A stretch of DNA of 64,000 nt from Rhizobium leguminosarum bv. trifolii WSM2297 (GCF_000271845.1 NZ_JH719394.1:68828-132827); one strand, 5' to 3'. Shown: positions 1 through 9,520, counted from the stretch's first letter. Notes: generated from the letters alone by a model not told the origin. Numbers and translations: made by a program.

Positions 1-297
1 TTGCTGGCGGAAACGCCTGAGATCGATGCCCTCGTCTGCTACAACGACCTCAATGCGATCGGCGCCATGAAGGCCTGCCGGGCGGCCGGCATATCGATCC
101 CCGAGCAGATCGCCCTGATCGGCTTCGACGACATCCCCACAGCCGAATTGCTGTCTCCAGCGCTCACCACCATGCGGGTGCAGAAACGGGAAATGGGAGA
201 GGAAGCCGTGCGCCTGCTGCTCAGCCGCATCGCCACCAAGAACCGTCAGCACGGCATCGTTATCGTCCCCGAGCTCATCATCCGCGAAACGACCTAA
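1..297 (+). CDS. LacI-family transcriptional regulator, C-terminal part (5' truncated by window)
   Basis: Only the last 98 codons are present. They read as the end of the periplasmic-binding-protein-like effector domain of LacI/GalR regulators: an ALVCYNDLNAIGAMKACRAAG stretch-like segment, then IALIGFDDIPTAELLSP and TTMRVQKREMGEEAVRLLL. The DNA-binding HTH lies upstream of the window. The stop is 28 bases before the fucosidase start on the same strand, so this regulator probably controls the fucosidase gene and is co-transcribed with it. The sugar effector cannot be told from this fragment. Confidence 0.85.
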   Translation: MLAETPEIDALVCYNDLNAIGAMKACRAAGISIPEQIALIGFDDIPTAELLSPALTTMRVQKREMGEEAVRLLLSRIATKNRQHGIVIVPELIIRETT

Positions 298-325
298 ACG
301 CCAGGATCAACAAGAGGAATATCCC

Positions 326-1663
326 ATGGATGCCGACAATCTGCAGTCGCTGGCCCTGCCCGAGGAGAAGAAGACCTGGTTCGTCCATGACCGGTTCGGC
401 ATGTTTGTGCATTGGGGGCTCTACGCGCTGCCGGCACGCCATGAATGGGTCAAGAGCCGCGAAGAACTGAACGACGGCGATTACCAGAAATATTTCGCTC
501 ACTTCGATCCGGATCTCTACGAGCCGCGCGAATGGGCCAAGCGCGCCAAGGCCGCAGGCATGAAGTATGTGGTGCTGACGACCAAGCACCATGAAGGTTT
601 CTGCCTCTGGGACACCAAGGCCACCGATTTTAAGGTGACCAACACGCCTTACGGAAAGGATCTGCTGCGGCCCTTCGTCGACGCCTTCCGGGCGGAGGGC
701 CTGAGGATCGGATTCTACTATTCGCTGATCGACTGGCACCATCCCGACTTCACGGTCGATCCGCGCCACCCGCAGCGCAATCATCCGGATGCCGCAAAGA
801 TCAACGAAGGCCGGGACATGCAGCGTTATGCCGCCTTCATGCGCGAGCAGGTGCGCGAACTGCTGACGGAATTCGGGCAGATCGACATCATGTGGTTCGA
901 TTTCAGCTATCCGCAGTGGAAGCTCGGGGAACTTGTGGGAAAGGGCCATCGGGATTGGGAAAGCGAGAAGCTCGTTCGCCTGGTGCGCGAGCTCGCCCCT
1001 GATATCATCATCAACAATCGGCTCGATCTCGCCGGCCTGCAGCCCGACATCGTCACGCCCGAACAATACATGCCGCGCGCCTGGCCGAAACGCGACGGCA
1101 GGCGCGTCGTCTGGGAAGCCTGCCAGACGCTCAGCGGCTCCTGGGGTTACCACCGCGACGAGGATACCTGGAAAAGCACCGAGCAACTGGTGCAGATGCT
1201 GGTCGGCACCGTCGCCATAGGCGGCAATCTGCTGATGAATGTCGGGCCAACGGCCCGCGGCACGCTCGACCACCGCGCAATATCAGCCCTGTCGGCCTAT
1301 GAGGAATGGATGGCGCTGCACGAGCGCAGCATCGTCGGCTGCACCCAATCCGACTTCACCGCTCCACCCGACTGCCGCCTGACCCAGAACGGCGATCGCC
1401 TCTATATCCACCTGTTCAACTGGCCCTATAAGCATCTGCATTTCGATGCGCTGGCGGGTAAGATCGAATATGCGCAATTCCTGCATGATGCCAGCGAAGT
1501 CACCTGGCTGCGCCCGTCCGCCAATACCCTATGGGCAAACACCCAGTTCCCAGTCGGCGAGGATGAGCTGACATTCGTCCTGCCGGTGCGCCGACCCACG
1601 GTCGTGGTCCCCGTCATCGAGGTCAAGCTCAACGCGGGGAGTGCTCCGGCTATTCAGGCGTGA
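326..1663 (+). CDS. GH29 alpha-L-fucosidase
   Basis: 445-residue glycoside hydrolase expected to release terminal alpha-L-fucose from plant oligosaccharides with retention. The N-terminus has the GH29 landmark FGMFVHWGLYA, followed by KYVVLTTKHHEGFCLWDTK. The likely catalytic nucleophile is Asp192 in IDIMWFDFSYP, and TIGGNLLMNVGPTARG closes the barrel. A C-terminal beta domain of about 90 residues follows. There is no signal peptide, so it is probably cytoplasmic and acts on imported oligosaccharides. The start is an ATG preceded by AAGAGGAA. It follows a LacI regulator by 28 bases. The family call is firm; linkage specificity is unknown. Confidence 0.92.
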   Translation: MDADNLQSLALPEEKKTWFVHDRFGMFVHWGLYALPARHEWVKSREELNDGDYQKYFAHFDPDLYEPREWAKRAKAAGMKYVVLTTKHHEGFCLWDTKATDFKVTNTPYGKDLLRPFVDAFRAEGLRIGFYYSLIDWHHPDFTVDPRHPQRNHPDAAKINEGRDMQRYAAFMREQVRELLTEFGQIDIMWFDFSYPQWKLGELVGKGHRDWESEKLVRLVRELAPDIIINNRLDLAGLQPDIVTPEQYMPRAWPKRDGRRVVWEACQTLSGSWGYHRDEDTWKSTEQLVQMLVGTVAIGGNLLMNVGPTARGTLDHRAISALSAYEEWMALHERSIVGCTQSDFTAPPDCRLTQNGDRLYIHLFNWPYKHLHFDALAGKIEYAQFLHDASEVTWLRPSANTLWANTQFPVGEDELTFVLPVRRPTVVVPVIEVKLNAGSAPAIQA

Positions 1664-1675
1664 GAACCCGGCCTG

Positions 1676-1707
1676 CCTGAGCGGGCGGAATAAGACGTCC
1701 GCTCAGG
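1676..1707. terminator. Inverted repeat between convergent genes
   Basis: CCTGAGCGG (1676-1684) pairs perfectly with CCGCTCAGG (1699-1707) around a 14-base loop. It sits at the convergent junction of the fucosidase and the M24 peptidase, overlapping the latter's stop codon. There is no long T-run on either strand, so a terminator role is inferred from position and stem strength. Confidence 0.5.
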
Positions 1708-2846
1708 AGAACGGCTCGGTCGGCCCCGTCGCCGGCTCGGCGAACCAGCGGGGTCCTTCGGCGGTCATGTAGATATGATCCTCCAGCCGGATCCCGAATT
1801 TCTCGGGAAAGACGATCATCGGTTCGTTGGAAAAACACATGCCGGCGGCGAGCGGCGTGTCGTTGCCGCGAACGACGTAGGGCTCCTCGTGGATCTCCAA
1901 CCCGAGGCCATGGCCGGCGCGATGGGGCAATCCCGGCAGGCGGTAGTCGGGGCCGAGGGAATGTTTGGCGAGCACCTTGCGGGCCGCATCGTCGAGGCTC
2001 GAACAGGCAGCGCCGATCCGGGCTGCGTCGAAGACGGCCTGCTGCGCCTCGCGTTCGATCCGCCAGGCGCTTTCGAAGGCGCTGTTGCCGCCGTCCAGCA
2101 TATAGGTCCTGGTGAGATCGGAATGATAGCCGTCGATCCGGCAGCCGGTATCGACGAGGATGACGTCGCCGGCGCCAAGGACTTGATCGCCATCAGCGCC
2201 ATGCGGAAGCGAGGTCGCCGCACCGAAGGAGACGATGCAGAATGTCGAGCCGGCATCGGCGCCGGCCTGGCGATGACGGAGATCGATGAAATCGACTACT
2301 TCGGACGACCTGATGGCCGGGCTTCAACAGAGCGTGCACCTGTCTGTGGACGTCGAGCGTCAGGCTCATCGCATATTGGATGAGGGCGATCTCGGCGGCC
2401 GATTTGATGCGACGCAGGCCGCGGATCAACCGCCCGCCATCGGCGAGCCTTTCGGCGCCCATCGCCGCGGCCAAGGCGTGATAGAAGAACAGCGGCAGCC
2501 CATCGTCGAGGGCGAGCCTGCCACGCTCGCCGACAAGGCGGGAGATGAGCGCGGCACTGCTCTCCTCCTCTTGCCAGACCAGGATTTCCCCCGGCAAATG
2601 CGGCAGCGTTTCGACGCGGCTGCGCTCGAAACCCGGAACGATGTAGGGAACGGCCGTGGGCGTGATGAGCGCCCCGAGGAACCTTTCGCTCGGAGGCCAG
2701 ACGAGGCCGGTGAAATAGCGCAGGCTTTCGGTCGGACCGAGAAGCAAGCCGGCCAACCCTTCAGTTTCGATCGCCTCCCGAAGCCTGGTGAGCCGGATCT
2801 GCCGTTCGTCCTCGGTGATGCGGGGTACGGGGTGCTGCCACGACAT
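1703..2846 (-). pseudogene. M24 family Xaa-Pro-type peptidase, frameshifted
   Basis: The first part (from ATG 2846, SD AGGAAA) reads MSWQHPVPRITEDERQIRL and continues through the creatinase/prolidase N-domain to ALLKPG. There the frame breaks; shifting by one base restores RSSEVVDFIDLRHRQAGAD and the whole pita-bread catalytic domain. The metal ligands are in the second frame: DTG and HSDLTRT (Asp pair), RAGHGLG (His), NEPMI (Glu) and RLEDH (Glu). One extra base within about 2314-2321 explains the break. Everything else is intact, so it is either a recent mutation or a sequencing error. It lies just downstream of the LacI gene on the same strand, probably in its transcript. Its substrate and its link to sugar use are unknown. 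Confidence 0.8.
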
Positions 2847-2914
2847 GTCGTTTCCTATTCTTTCCGCGTTGGCTGACGGTGCCGGCCAGCGCCGGCTAGC
2901 TGCCAACCTTAGCA

Positions 2915-3973
2915 TCAGCCCTGTTTCGTGCCTTCGGAACGCTCCAGGCTGCCGCGACTGACCAGCGACGGTATCTGGAGAATATGCTCGGCCGCGGTCC
3001 GGCCTTCAATTCTGGAAATGAGGGCCCGGGTTGCGACCTGACCGAGCTCCCTGCCCGATTGATCGACGCTTGCCAGATTGACGAGGCCAAGGGCTGCGGT
3101 CGACGAGTTGTCATATCCGATGACGGCGAGGTCCTCCGGTACACGCACGCCCATCTCCATCGCGAGACTGAGAAGCGTGATCGCGTCGAGATCGCTCCAG
3201 CAGAACACGGCACGCGGTCTGTCCTTCCTCGATAGAAACCTTCGCATCGTCTCCTCCCGCTTTGGCGAGGCGATGGGAATTTTGCCGATTGCGGTGGAGG
3301 AGCCGAGGCCCCCACGCTGCATTGCTCGGCGGAAGCCGATCTCTCGCTGGCGGACGACGGAAACCGCGTGCCCCTCGCGTTCGCCGAGGCTGAGCATTTC
3401 GATGTCGCGATAGCCGCAGGCAAGCAGCGCTTCCACCGCGATCTCCGCCCCGCGCTGGTCGTCGGCATTGACGGTGTCGAAGGCCGTGGCGCCGGCATCG
3501 TGGTAACCGACCGCGACGATCGGAATCTCCAGCGCGAACTTTGCGATGATCTCCGAGGGCAACCGCGGCGCAACCAGGATAAGCCCGTCCATCTTGTAGT
3601 CGATCATCGACTCGATCAGCGACGTTTCCAGCTGCACCCGCGCATCGCTCACGCCGATCATCGCCTGATAGTGCGACGGCGCCAGCACCCCGTTCACGCC
3701 GGCAATCACCTCGGGAAGGAAGGGATTGCGGATGTCGATCAGAAGCACGCCGATGGTGAAACTCTGGCCGCGCAGCCCCCGCGCCGCCCGCGAAGGGCGA
3801 TATCCGAGCGCATCGATAGCGTCGGTCACTTTTGCACGTAGCGCCTCGCTGACGCCGTAGGCGTTTCGCATCACCTTGGAAACCGCGGCGACCGATACGC
3901 CTGCGTGGGTTGCCACCGTCCGGATCGTCACCCGGTCGTTTCGTTGCGGCTTTTGTTTGTCTTCGACTGACAT
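2915..3973 (-). CDS. LacI-family transcriptional regulator
   Basis: 352-residue regulator from the ATG at 3973; an in-frame ATG at 4024 lacks an SD. An N-terminal LacI HTH (TIRTVATHAGVSVAAVSKVM, about residues 15-34) is followed by the hinge region SRAARGLRGQ and a ribose-binding-like effector domain (FTIGVLLIDIRNPFLPEVIAGV; later AVIGYDNSSTAALGL). It is divergent from the alpha-L-rhamnosidase/ABC operon, with a strong inverted repeat in the shared intergenic region. It is therefore probably the local repressor, induced by a rhamnose-containing sugar. The M24 peptidase gene follows on the same strand. Confidence 0.9.
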   Translation of the reverse strand: MSVEDKQKPQRNDRVTIRTVATHAGVSVAAVSKVMRNAYGVSEALRAKVTDAIDALGYRPSRAARGLRGQSFTIGVLLIDIRNPFLPEVIAGVNGVLAPSHYQAMIGVSDARVQLETSLIESMIDYKMDGLILVAPRLPSEIIAKFALEIPIVAVGYHDAGATAFDTVNADDQRGAEIAVEALLACGYRDIEMLSLGEREGHAVSVVRQREIGFRRAMQRGGLGSSTAIGKIPIASPKREETMRRFLSRKDRPRAVFCWSDLDAITLLSLAMEMGVRVPEDLAVIGYDNSSTAALGLVNLASVDQSGRELGQVATRALISRIEGRTAAEHILQIPSLVSRGSLERSEGTKQG

Positions 3974-4066
3974 GAAATCTCTAAGCTGCGGCTGCGGGTC
4001 GTCAATCGCCCGCAAAACCACCATGGCAGACTGGCAACGAAATTTCTATTGCACTTCCGAAGAAAA

Positions 4067-4096
4067 TGTAGAACGTTATATGGAGAACGTTCTACA
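4067..4096. promoter_or_regulatory. Putative LacI operator pair upstream of rhamnosidase operon
   Basis: TGTAGAACGTT (4067-4077) and AACGTTCTACA (4086-4096) form a perfect 11-base inverted repeat with an 8-base spacer. Each arm contains AGAACGTT with the central CG typical of LacI-family operators (4070-4077 and 4084-4091, 14 bases apart); the second copy is a full AGAACGTTCT palindrome. It lies about 20 bases before the rhamnosidase start and about 95 bases from the divergent LacI start. Operator function is inferred. Confidence 0.65.
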
Positions 4097-4114
4097 AGTC
4101 ACTGGGAGGTTTTG

Positions 4115-6433
4115 ATGAACTTTCAGCCGGCAGCCATCAGCGGCAATCTCGTTTCGCGCGCATGGTCGGGGGAGATGATCACGCCGCAGTCGGATGGCGG
4201 CCAAGGGACGGCCGCAAGCTTCGTCTCCCAAAGCTTCGAACATGACGGCACCGGATTTCCGGTCGAACTGTTCATCTCCGCACTTGGCCTTTACCGCTGC
4301 TTCATCAACGGCGCCCGCGTTGGGGACGACCTGCTGACGCCGGGCTGGACGAACTATGACGATCGCATTGCCTATCAGCGCTACGATATCTCGAACCTCA
4401 TCAAGCCTGGCCAGAACCGCATCGAGATCTGGCTGGCTGACGGATGGTACCGGTCGCCCTTGATGTGGGGTGCCAAGCCGATCCCGAACTGCTGGGGCGA
4501 CAGGATCGGCGCCATCGCCGATCTCGCCGGGCCGGGCGGCACCCTTCTTTCCACCGACGCCACGTGGCGGAGCGGCCTTCTGCCGATCCTGAAGTCGGGG
4601 ATCTATTTCGGCGAGATCTATGATGCTCGCGCGGAAAATCTCGTCGAGACACATGACACCGAGAGATTGCCGTTCGACAAGGCGCTGCTCGTCGCCCATG
4701 AAACCGCGGCGGTGCGGGAATTGCAACCGCTCGCCCCGATCGAAAGCTGGAACGACGACGGCAGGACCGTCTATGATTTCGGCCAGAATGCCGGCGGTTA
4801 TATCAGATATACGGTCCGGGGAACGGCCGGCGCCGAAGTGCAGGTGGAGCATTCGGAAGTGCTCGGCCCCGACCGCCATTTCGACAATCGCAATTATCGC
4901 ACGGCCGTGGCGCAGACCGTCTATACGCTCAGCGGCAACGGCGACGAGACCTACGCGCCGCATTTCACCTTCCAGGGTTTCCGATATGCCAGGGTGACGA
5001 TCAAGGGCGATGCCGAGATCGTTGCAATCGCATCCATCCCGATCTCGTCCGTGCCCGAACCCGCCGGCGGCTTCACCTCGGGCAATGCACTCGTCAATCG
5101 CCTCGTCGAGAACACGATCTGGTCGCAGCGCGCCAATTTCGTCGAGGTACCCACAGATTGCCCCCAGCGCGACGAACGCCTAGGCTGGACGGGAGACGCT
5201 CAGGTCTTTGCCGCAACCGCCTGCTGGCTGAGCGACAGCCAGTCTTTCCTCAGGAAATATCTGCGCGATGTCATGGCCGACCAGCGCGAGGATGGCGCCG
5301 TCTCGCATTTTTCGCCGGATCCGACGCGACTGCATCCCGCCAATTTCCCGGGCTATGCCGGCTCGACCGGTTGGGGCGACGCGATCGTCGTCATCCCCTG
5401 GGTTCTCTACACCCATTACGGCGATCGGGCGGTGTTGTCGGAGTGCCTCGATTCCATGGTCCGCTGGGTCGATTTCGTCTGGTCGATCTCGGATGGTCCG
5501 CTCGTGCGCCCGCCGTCGCGCTGGGGCGATCGCGGCTTTACCTTCGGAGACTGGCTGCAGCCGGTCGGCGACAACAGAAAACCTCGTCCGACGATCGCCG
5601 ACGACTGCGCGGCCACACTCTATCACTTCATCTCGACCGACCTTTTGTCGAAAATCGCAGCGGTTCTCGGCAAGCATGAGCTTGAAGATCAGATGAAGCA
5701 GCGCGCCGGCGAGATCCGGCAGGCCTTCGCCAACGAGTTCATCACGCCCTCGGGACGGCTGGCGCATAACGATCAGACGTCTTATGCGCTGGCCTTCCTC
5801 CACGACCTGATACCGGCTGAGCATCGGCACGCCGCCGAGCAGCATTTCCGGCAGGCGATCATCGATGCCGACTACAGGATCGGCACCGGCTTCATCGGCA
5901 CGCCCGCCCTGCTGCCGGCGCTGACGAAGCTCGGGATGGACGACCTGGCCGCAAAGGTCTTCCTGCAGCAAGACGTGCCGGGCTGGCTCTACCAGGTCTC
6001 GAAGGGAGCGACGACGATCTGGGAGCGCTGGGATTCGATGGCGCCTGACGGCACCATCTACGAACCCGATATGAACAGCTACAACCACTACGCCTATGGC
6101 GCCGTCTGCCAATGGCTGTTCGAATCCGTCGCCGGCATTTCGCCGAGCCCGGACGCGCCGGGATTTGCCGAGGTGATCGTCGATCCCGCGCCGATTGCCG
6201 CTCTCTCACCGGTTTCGGCCCATCATGACGTCAGCCAGGGCCGCATCGAGGCCGGCTGGCATTGCACTGGCAACGAGGTCAACTATGTGCTGACGCTGCC
6301 TGAGGGATGCGTCGGCCGCTTCCGGCCCGGACGGCGGCACCAGAACCCGTCGCTCAACGGCGAGCCTGTCGTCGAGGAAGCCGTGCTGCCGCCGGGCACG
6401 CACCGGCTGGTCTTTTCGCTACCCTTTTCTTGA
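4115..6433 (+). CDS. GH78 alpha-L-rhamnosidase
   Basis: 772 residues from ATG 4115, chosen for its SD GGGAGG; an upstream ATG at 4049 would overlap the operator. It hydrolyses terminal alpha-L-rhamnose, as in pectin rhamnogalacturonan or flavonoid glycosides. An N-terminal beta domain carries LYRCFINGARVGDDLLTPGWT. The catalytic (alpha/alpha)6 barrel has DCPQRDERLGWTGDAQ at 348-363, with Glu354 in the general-acid motif, and GATTIWERW at 631-639. No signal peptide is visible, suggesting cytoplasmic action after import. First gene of an operon with the sugar ABC transporter that follows 37 bases later. Confidence 0.93.
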   Translation: MNFQPAAISGNLVSRAWSGEMITPQSDGGQGTAASFVSQSFEHDGTGFPVELFISALGLYRCFINGARVGDDLLTPGWTNYDDRIAYQRYDISNLIKPGQNRIEIWLADGWYRSPLMWGAKPIPNCWGDRIGAIADLAGPGGTLLSTDATWRSGLLPILKSGIYFGEIYDARAENLVETHDTERLPFDKALLVAHETAAVRELQPLAPIESWNDDGRTVYDFGQNAGGYIRYTVRGTAGAEVQVEHSEVLGPDRHFDNRNYRTAVAQTVYTLSGNGDETYAPHFTFQGFRYARVTIKGDAEIVAIASIPISSVPEPAGGFTSGNALVNRLVENTIWSQRANFVEVPTDCPQRDERLGWTGDAQVFAATACWLSDSQSFLRKYLRDVMADQREDGAVSHFSPDPTRLHPANFPGYAGSTGWGDAIVVIPWVLYTHYGDRAVLSECLDSMVRWVDFVWSISDGPLVRPPSRWGDRGFTFGDWLQPVGDNRKPRPTIADDCAATLYHFISTDLLSKIAAVLGKHELEDQMKQRAGEIRQAFANEFITPSGRLAHNDQTSYALAFLHDLIPAEHRHAAEQHFRQAIIDADYRIGTGFIGTPALLPALTKLGMDDLAAKVFLQQDVPGWLYQVSKGATTIWERWDSMAPDGTIYEPDMNSYNHYAYGAVCQWLFESVAGISPSPDAPGFAEVIVDPAPIAALSPVSAHHDVSQGRIEAGWHCTGNEVNYVLTLPEGCVGRFRPGRRHQNPSLNGEPVVEEAVLPPGTHRLVFSLPFS

Positions 6434-6470
6434 GGAGCACACACGTCACATCGTTCAGAGGAGGAACGTC

Positions 6471-7754
6471 ATGACACATCGGATAAAGCGCACTCTCGCC
6501 GGCGCATCCGCGCTTCTGGCCTTGATCGCGGCCAGCCCGTCGCATGCAGAAACCACACTGTCTTTCCTGATCGACAACAACCCCGACACGGTCGCGGCGG
6601 CCGAAGCACTGGTTGCCGCCTACCAGGCCAAGGCGCCCGACGTGACGATCGAAATCGAGCCGCGGGCAGGCGGCGGCGAGGGCGACAACATCATCAAGAC
6701 GCGCCTGGCAACGGGCGAGATGTCAGATGTGTTCCTCTATAATTCCGGTTCTCTCTTACAGGCGTTGAAGCCGACGCAGACGCTAGTCGATCTGAGCGAC
6801 CTGCCGTCGCAGGCGAAGGTGGACGAAGGCTTTAAGGCGGTGGTCAGTTCCGATGGCAAGCTCTACGGCGTTCCCTTCGGCACGGCGATGGCCGGCGGCA
6901 TCCTCTACAACAGGAAGATCTACCAGGACCTCAGCCTGACCGTTCCGAAGACATGGGCGGACTTCATGGCCAACAACGCCAAGGTCAAGGCATCGGGCAA
7001 GGTCGCCGTGGCGCAGACCTATCGCGATACCTGGACTTCACAGCTCTTCGTTCTGGCCGATTATTACAATCTGCACGCCGCCGTACCGAACTTCGCCGCC
7101 GACTATACCGCCAACAAGGCGAAATATGCCGAGACGCCGGCGGCCATGAAAGGCTTCGAACGGCTGAAGGACGTTCATGACGCCGGCCTGATGAACGAGG
7201 ACTTCGGCGCGGCAAGCTATGATGACGGCTTGAAAATGGTGGCGACCGGCGAGGCCGCGCATTATCCGATGCTGAGCTTCGCCATCGGCGCGCTCAAGCA
7301 GAATTATCCCGAGAACCTTGCAGATGTCGGTTTCTTCGCGCAGCCGAGCGACGACGCGGCGACCAACGGCCTGACGGTGTGGATGCCGCCGGCTCTTTAT
7401 GTTCCCCTGACCAGCCAGCACGCAGAGGAAGCAAAGAAATTCGTCGATTTCGCCGGAAGCGTCGAAGGCTGCAAGATCATGGTGGAAACCAACACCGTGC
7501 AGGGGCCTCCTTTGATCGACGGCTGCGATCTGCCTGCCGACGTACCGCCGGCGGTAAAGGACATGCTCCCCTATTTCGACACCAAGGGCATGACCACACC
7601 GGCGCTGGAATTCGTTTCGCCGGTCAAGGGGCCGGCGCTCGAGCAGATCACCGTCGAAGTCGGCTCGGGTATTCGCCAGCCGGCCGAAGCAGCGAAACTT
7701 TATGACGACGACGTGCGCAAACAGGCCAAGCAGCTCGGCCTGCCGAACTGGTAG
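6471..7754 (+). CDS. Sugar ABC transporter substrate-binding protein (family 1)
   Basis: 427-residue periplasmic binding protein. The signal peptide (RTLAGASALLALIAASPSHA) is cleaved near residue 26, giving ETTLSFLIDNNP. The mature part has typical MalE/UgpB-like features such as RLATGEMSDVFLYNSGSLLQAL and YGVPFGTAMAGGILYNRKIY. SD GAGGAGG precedes the ATG. It lies between the rhamnosidase and two MalF/MalG-type permeases, so rhamnose-containing oligosaccharides are the likely ligand (inference). A strong hairpin follows the stop. Confidence 0.9.
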   Translation: MTHRIKRTLAGASALLALIAASPSHAETTLSFLIDNNPDTVAAAEALVAAYQAKAPDVTIEIEPRAGGGEGDNIIKTRLATGEMSDVFLYNSGSLLQALKPTQTLVDLSDLPSQAKVDEGFKAVVSSDGKLYGVPFGTAMAGGILYNRKIYQDLSLTVPKTWADFMANNAKVKASGKVAVAQTYRDTWTSQLFVLADYYNLHAAVPNFAADYTANKAKYAETPAAMKGFERLKDVHDAGLMNEDFGAASYDDGLKMVATGEAAHYPMLSFAIGALKQNYPENLADVGFFAQPSDDAATNGLTVWMPPALYVPLTSQHAEEAKKFVDFAGSVEGCKIMVETNTVQGPPLIDGCDLPADVPPAVKDMLPYFDTKGMTTPALEFVSPVKGPALEQITVEVGSGIRQPAEAAKLYDDDVRKQAKQLGLPNW

Positions 7755-7767
7755 CGGTCTTTCGGGG

Positions 7768-7789
7768 CCTCGCTCCCGACGGAGCGAGG
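7768..7789 (+). promoter_or_regulatory. Intercistronic stem-loop after SBP gene
   Basis: CCTCGCTCC (7768-7776), loop CGAC, and GGAGCGAGG (7781-7789) form a perfect 9-bp hairpin between the binding-protein gene and the first permease. There is no T-run. Such structures commonly protect the upstream mRNA and give excess binding protein; that role is inferred. Confidence 0.65.
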
Positions 7790-7813
7790 TTCCACCCGAT
7801 CGAAGAGGTAGTC

Positions 7814-8692
7814 ATGACCGAGACACGCCCCCGCTCGCGCAAATCGCCCTATCCGCTGTGGTTTTTCATTCCCGCCGCCATCATCTACGGCGTGCTGTTT
7901 CTTTTTCCGACGGTATCGTCTCTCTGGTACAGCCTGACCCGCTGGGATCTTTCGACGGCTGAATTCATCGGGCTCGAAAACTTTCAGCAATTCTTTTCCG
8001 AACCCTTCCTGGTGAAGGGGCTGGTCAACACGCTGATCTATGCGGTGACGACCTCCGGCCTGAAGACGGTCTGCGGACTGCTGCTGGCGGTGCTGTTGAC
8101 CAGCAATATCTTTGCCCGCGGCTTCCTGCGCACGCTGGTGTTCTTTCCCGTCCTGGTTTCGACGATCGGCATCGGCATCACCTTCACGGTGATGATGCAT
8201 CCGACCAAAGGCATCATCAATGTGACGCTCGAGACGCTCGGCATTCCCGGGCCGGGATGGCTCACCAACCCGGCGCTCGCGCTTTTTTCCGTAGCCCTGG
8301 TCGATGTCTGGAAGGGCGTCGGCCTTGCCACCCTGATATTCATTGCCGGTCTCGCGGCGATCAGCCCCGATTATTACGAGGCGGCGAGAATTGACGGCGC
8401 GACGCGCCTTCAGCAGTTTTTCCGGATCACCCTGCCGCTCGTACGTCCCGCCACGGTCATCGTGGTAACATTGTCGCTGATCGGCGGGCTGCGTTCGTTC
8501 GACCTGATATGGGCCATGACCCGCGGCGGCCCTGGCTTTTCCTCGGACGTGATCGCCTCGGTCATCTACAAGCAGTACCAAGCGGGTTTCTATGGCCTTT
8601 CGACCGCCGGAAACGTCATCCTCTTCGTGCTGATCGCCGTGATCATCCTGCCATTCACTTTGTGGTTCAACCGGCGCGAGGCTGAGGAATGA
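7814..8692 (+). CDS. Sugar ABC transporter permease (MalF-type)
   Basis: 292-residue inner-membrane protein with about six hydrophobic helices, starting with PLWFFIPAAIIYGVLFLFPT. The cytoplasmic EAA loop reads YEAARIDGATRLQQFFRITLPLVRP, which couples to the ATPase. SD AGAGG precedes the ATG. It overlaps the next permease by four bases (ATGA), so the two are translationally coupled. Partner of the MalG-type permease in a heterodimeric carbohydrate importer. Confidence 0.9.
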   Translation: MTETRPRSRKSPYPLWFFIPAAIIYGVLFLFPTVSSLWYSLTRWDLSTAEFIGLENFQQFFSEPFLVKGLVNTLIYAVTTSGLKTVCGLLLAVLLTSNIFARGFLRTLVFFPVLVSTIGIGITFTVMMHPTKGIINVTLETLGIPGPGWLTNPALALFSVALVDVWKGVGLATLIFIAGLAAISPDYYEAARIDGATRLQQFFRITLPLVRPATVIVVTLSLIGGLRSFDLIWAMTRGGPGFSSDVIASVIYKQYQAGFYGLSTAGNVILFVLIAVIILPFTLWFNRREAEE

Positions 8693-9516
8693 GAAGCATC
8701 CGCCCTTATATAACGGGTGCGATAGCCCTTGCCGTCGCGGCCGTGATCTTTGTGATGCCTTTCGTTTTCGTCGCTATTCAGGCGGTCAAATCGAAATCGG
8801 AAGCGTCCCGGCTCGATTTCGAATGGCCCGAGCAGTGGCTGTTCTGGGATAATCTGGTGGCTGTCTTCAAGGCGCGCGACTACCAACTCGTGCTCGCCTA
8901 TTTCAATTCGACACTGATCACCGTCGTCTCCGTCACCATCCTCATCTTCCTGTCGGCGATGGTCGGCTATGTCATGCAGCGACGCAGGACCGCCTGGAAC
9001 AGGGTGGCCTTCATTGCCCTCTTCACCGGTCTGATGATGCCGCCGGCGGTCGTACCGACCATCGGCCTGTTGCAGGATATCGGCCTCTTCAAGACAATGA
9101 CCGGAATGATCCTGATCCAGGTCGCCTATAATATTTCCTTTTCGGTTCTGCTCTACCGGTCGTTCATCGCGACGATACCGCGCGACCTCGATGAAGCGGC
9201 GCTGATCGACGGCGCCAAGCCGCGGCAGATCTTCTTCCGCGTGGTTCTGCCACTTCTGAAGCCGGTGACGGTGACCAATATCGTCGTGCAGTCGATTGCG
9301 ATCTTCAACGACTTCACCAATCCGCTCTACTATCTCCCCGGCAAGGAGAACGTGACGGCGCAGCTGACGCTCTATAATTTCCAGAGCATGTATTCGAGCC
9401 AATACAATCTGCTCTTCATGAACATCCTGCTGGTGACCATCCCGCCGCTGATCGTCTTCATCTTCTTCAACCGCCAGATCGTCGCAGGCATGACGGCAGG
9501 CGGGGTCAAAGGGTAG
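8689..9516 (+). CDS. Sugar ABC transporter permease (MalG-type)
   Basis: 275-residue membrane protein with six predicted helices. The EAA motif DLDEAALIDGAKPRQIFFRVVLPLLKP lies before the last two helices, as in MalG/CUT1 permeases. It begins inside the stop of the preceding permease and ends four bases before the ATPase start. With its neighbours it completes a CUT1-type sugar importer. Confidence 0.9.
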   Translation: MRSIRPYITGAIALAVAAVIFVMPFVFVAIQAVKSKSEASRLDFEWPEQWLFWDNLVAVFKARDYQLVLAYFNSTLITVVSVTILIFLSAMVGYVMQRRRTAWNRVAFIALFTGLMMPPAVVPTIGLLQDIGLFKTMTGMILIQVAYNISFSVLLYRSFIATIPRDLDEAALIDGAKPRQIFFRVVLPLLKPVTVTNIVVQSIAIFNDFTNPLYYLPGKENVTAQLTLYNFQSMYSSQYNLLFMNILLVTIPPLIVFIFFNRQIVAGMTAGGVKG

Positions 9517-9520
9517 CAGA

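Noticed and set aside
278..1273. Long minus-strand open frame opposite the fucosidase
   Set aside because: Mirror frame of a clear GH29 gene, with arginine/histidine-rich shadow composition; the same applies to the long antisense frames opposite most ABC, aldehyde dehydrogenase and monooxygenase genes.
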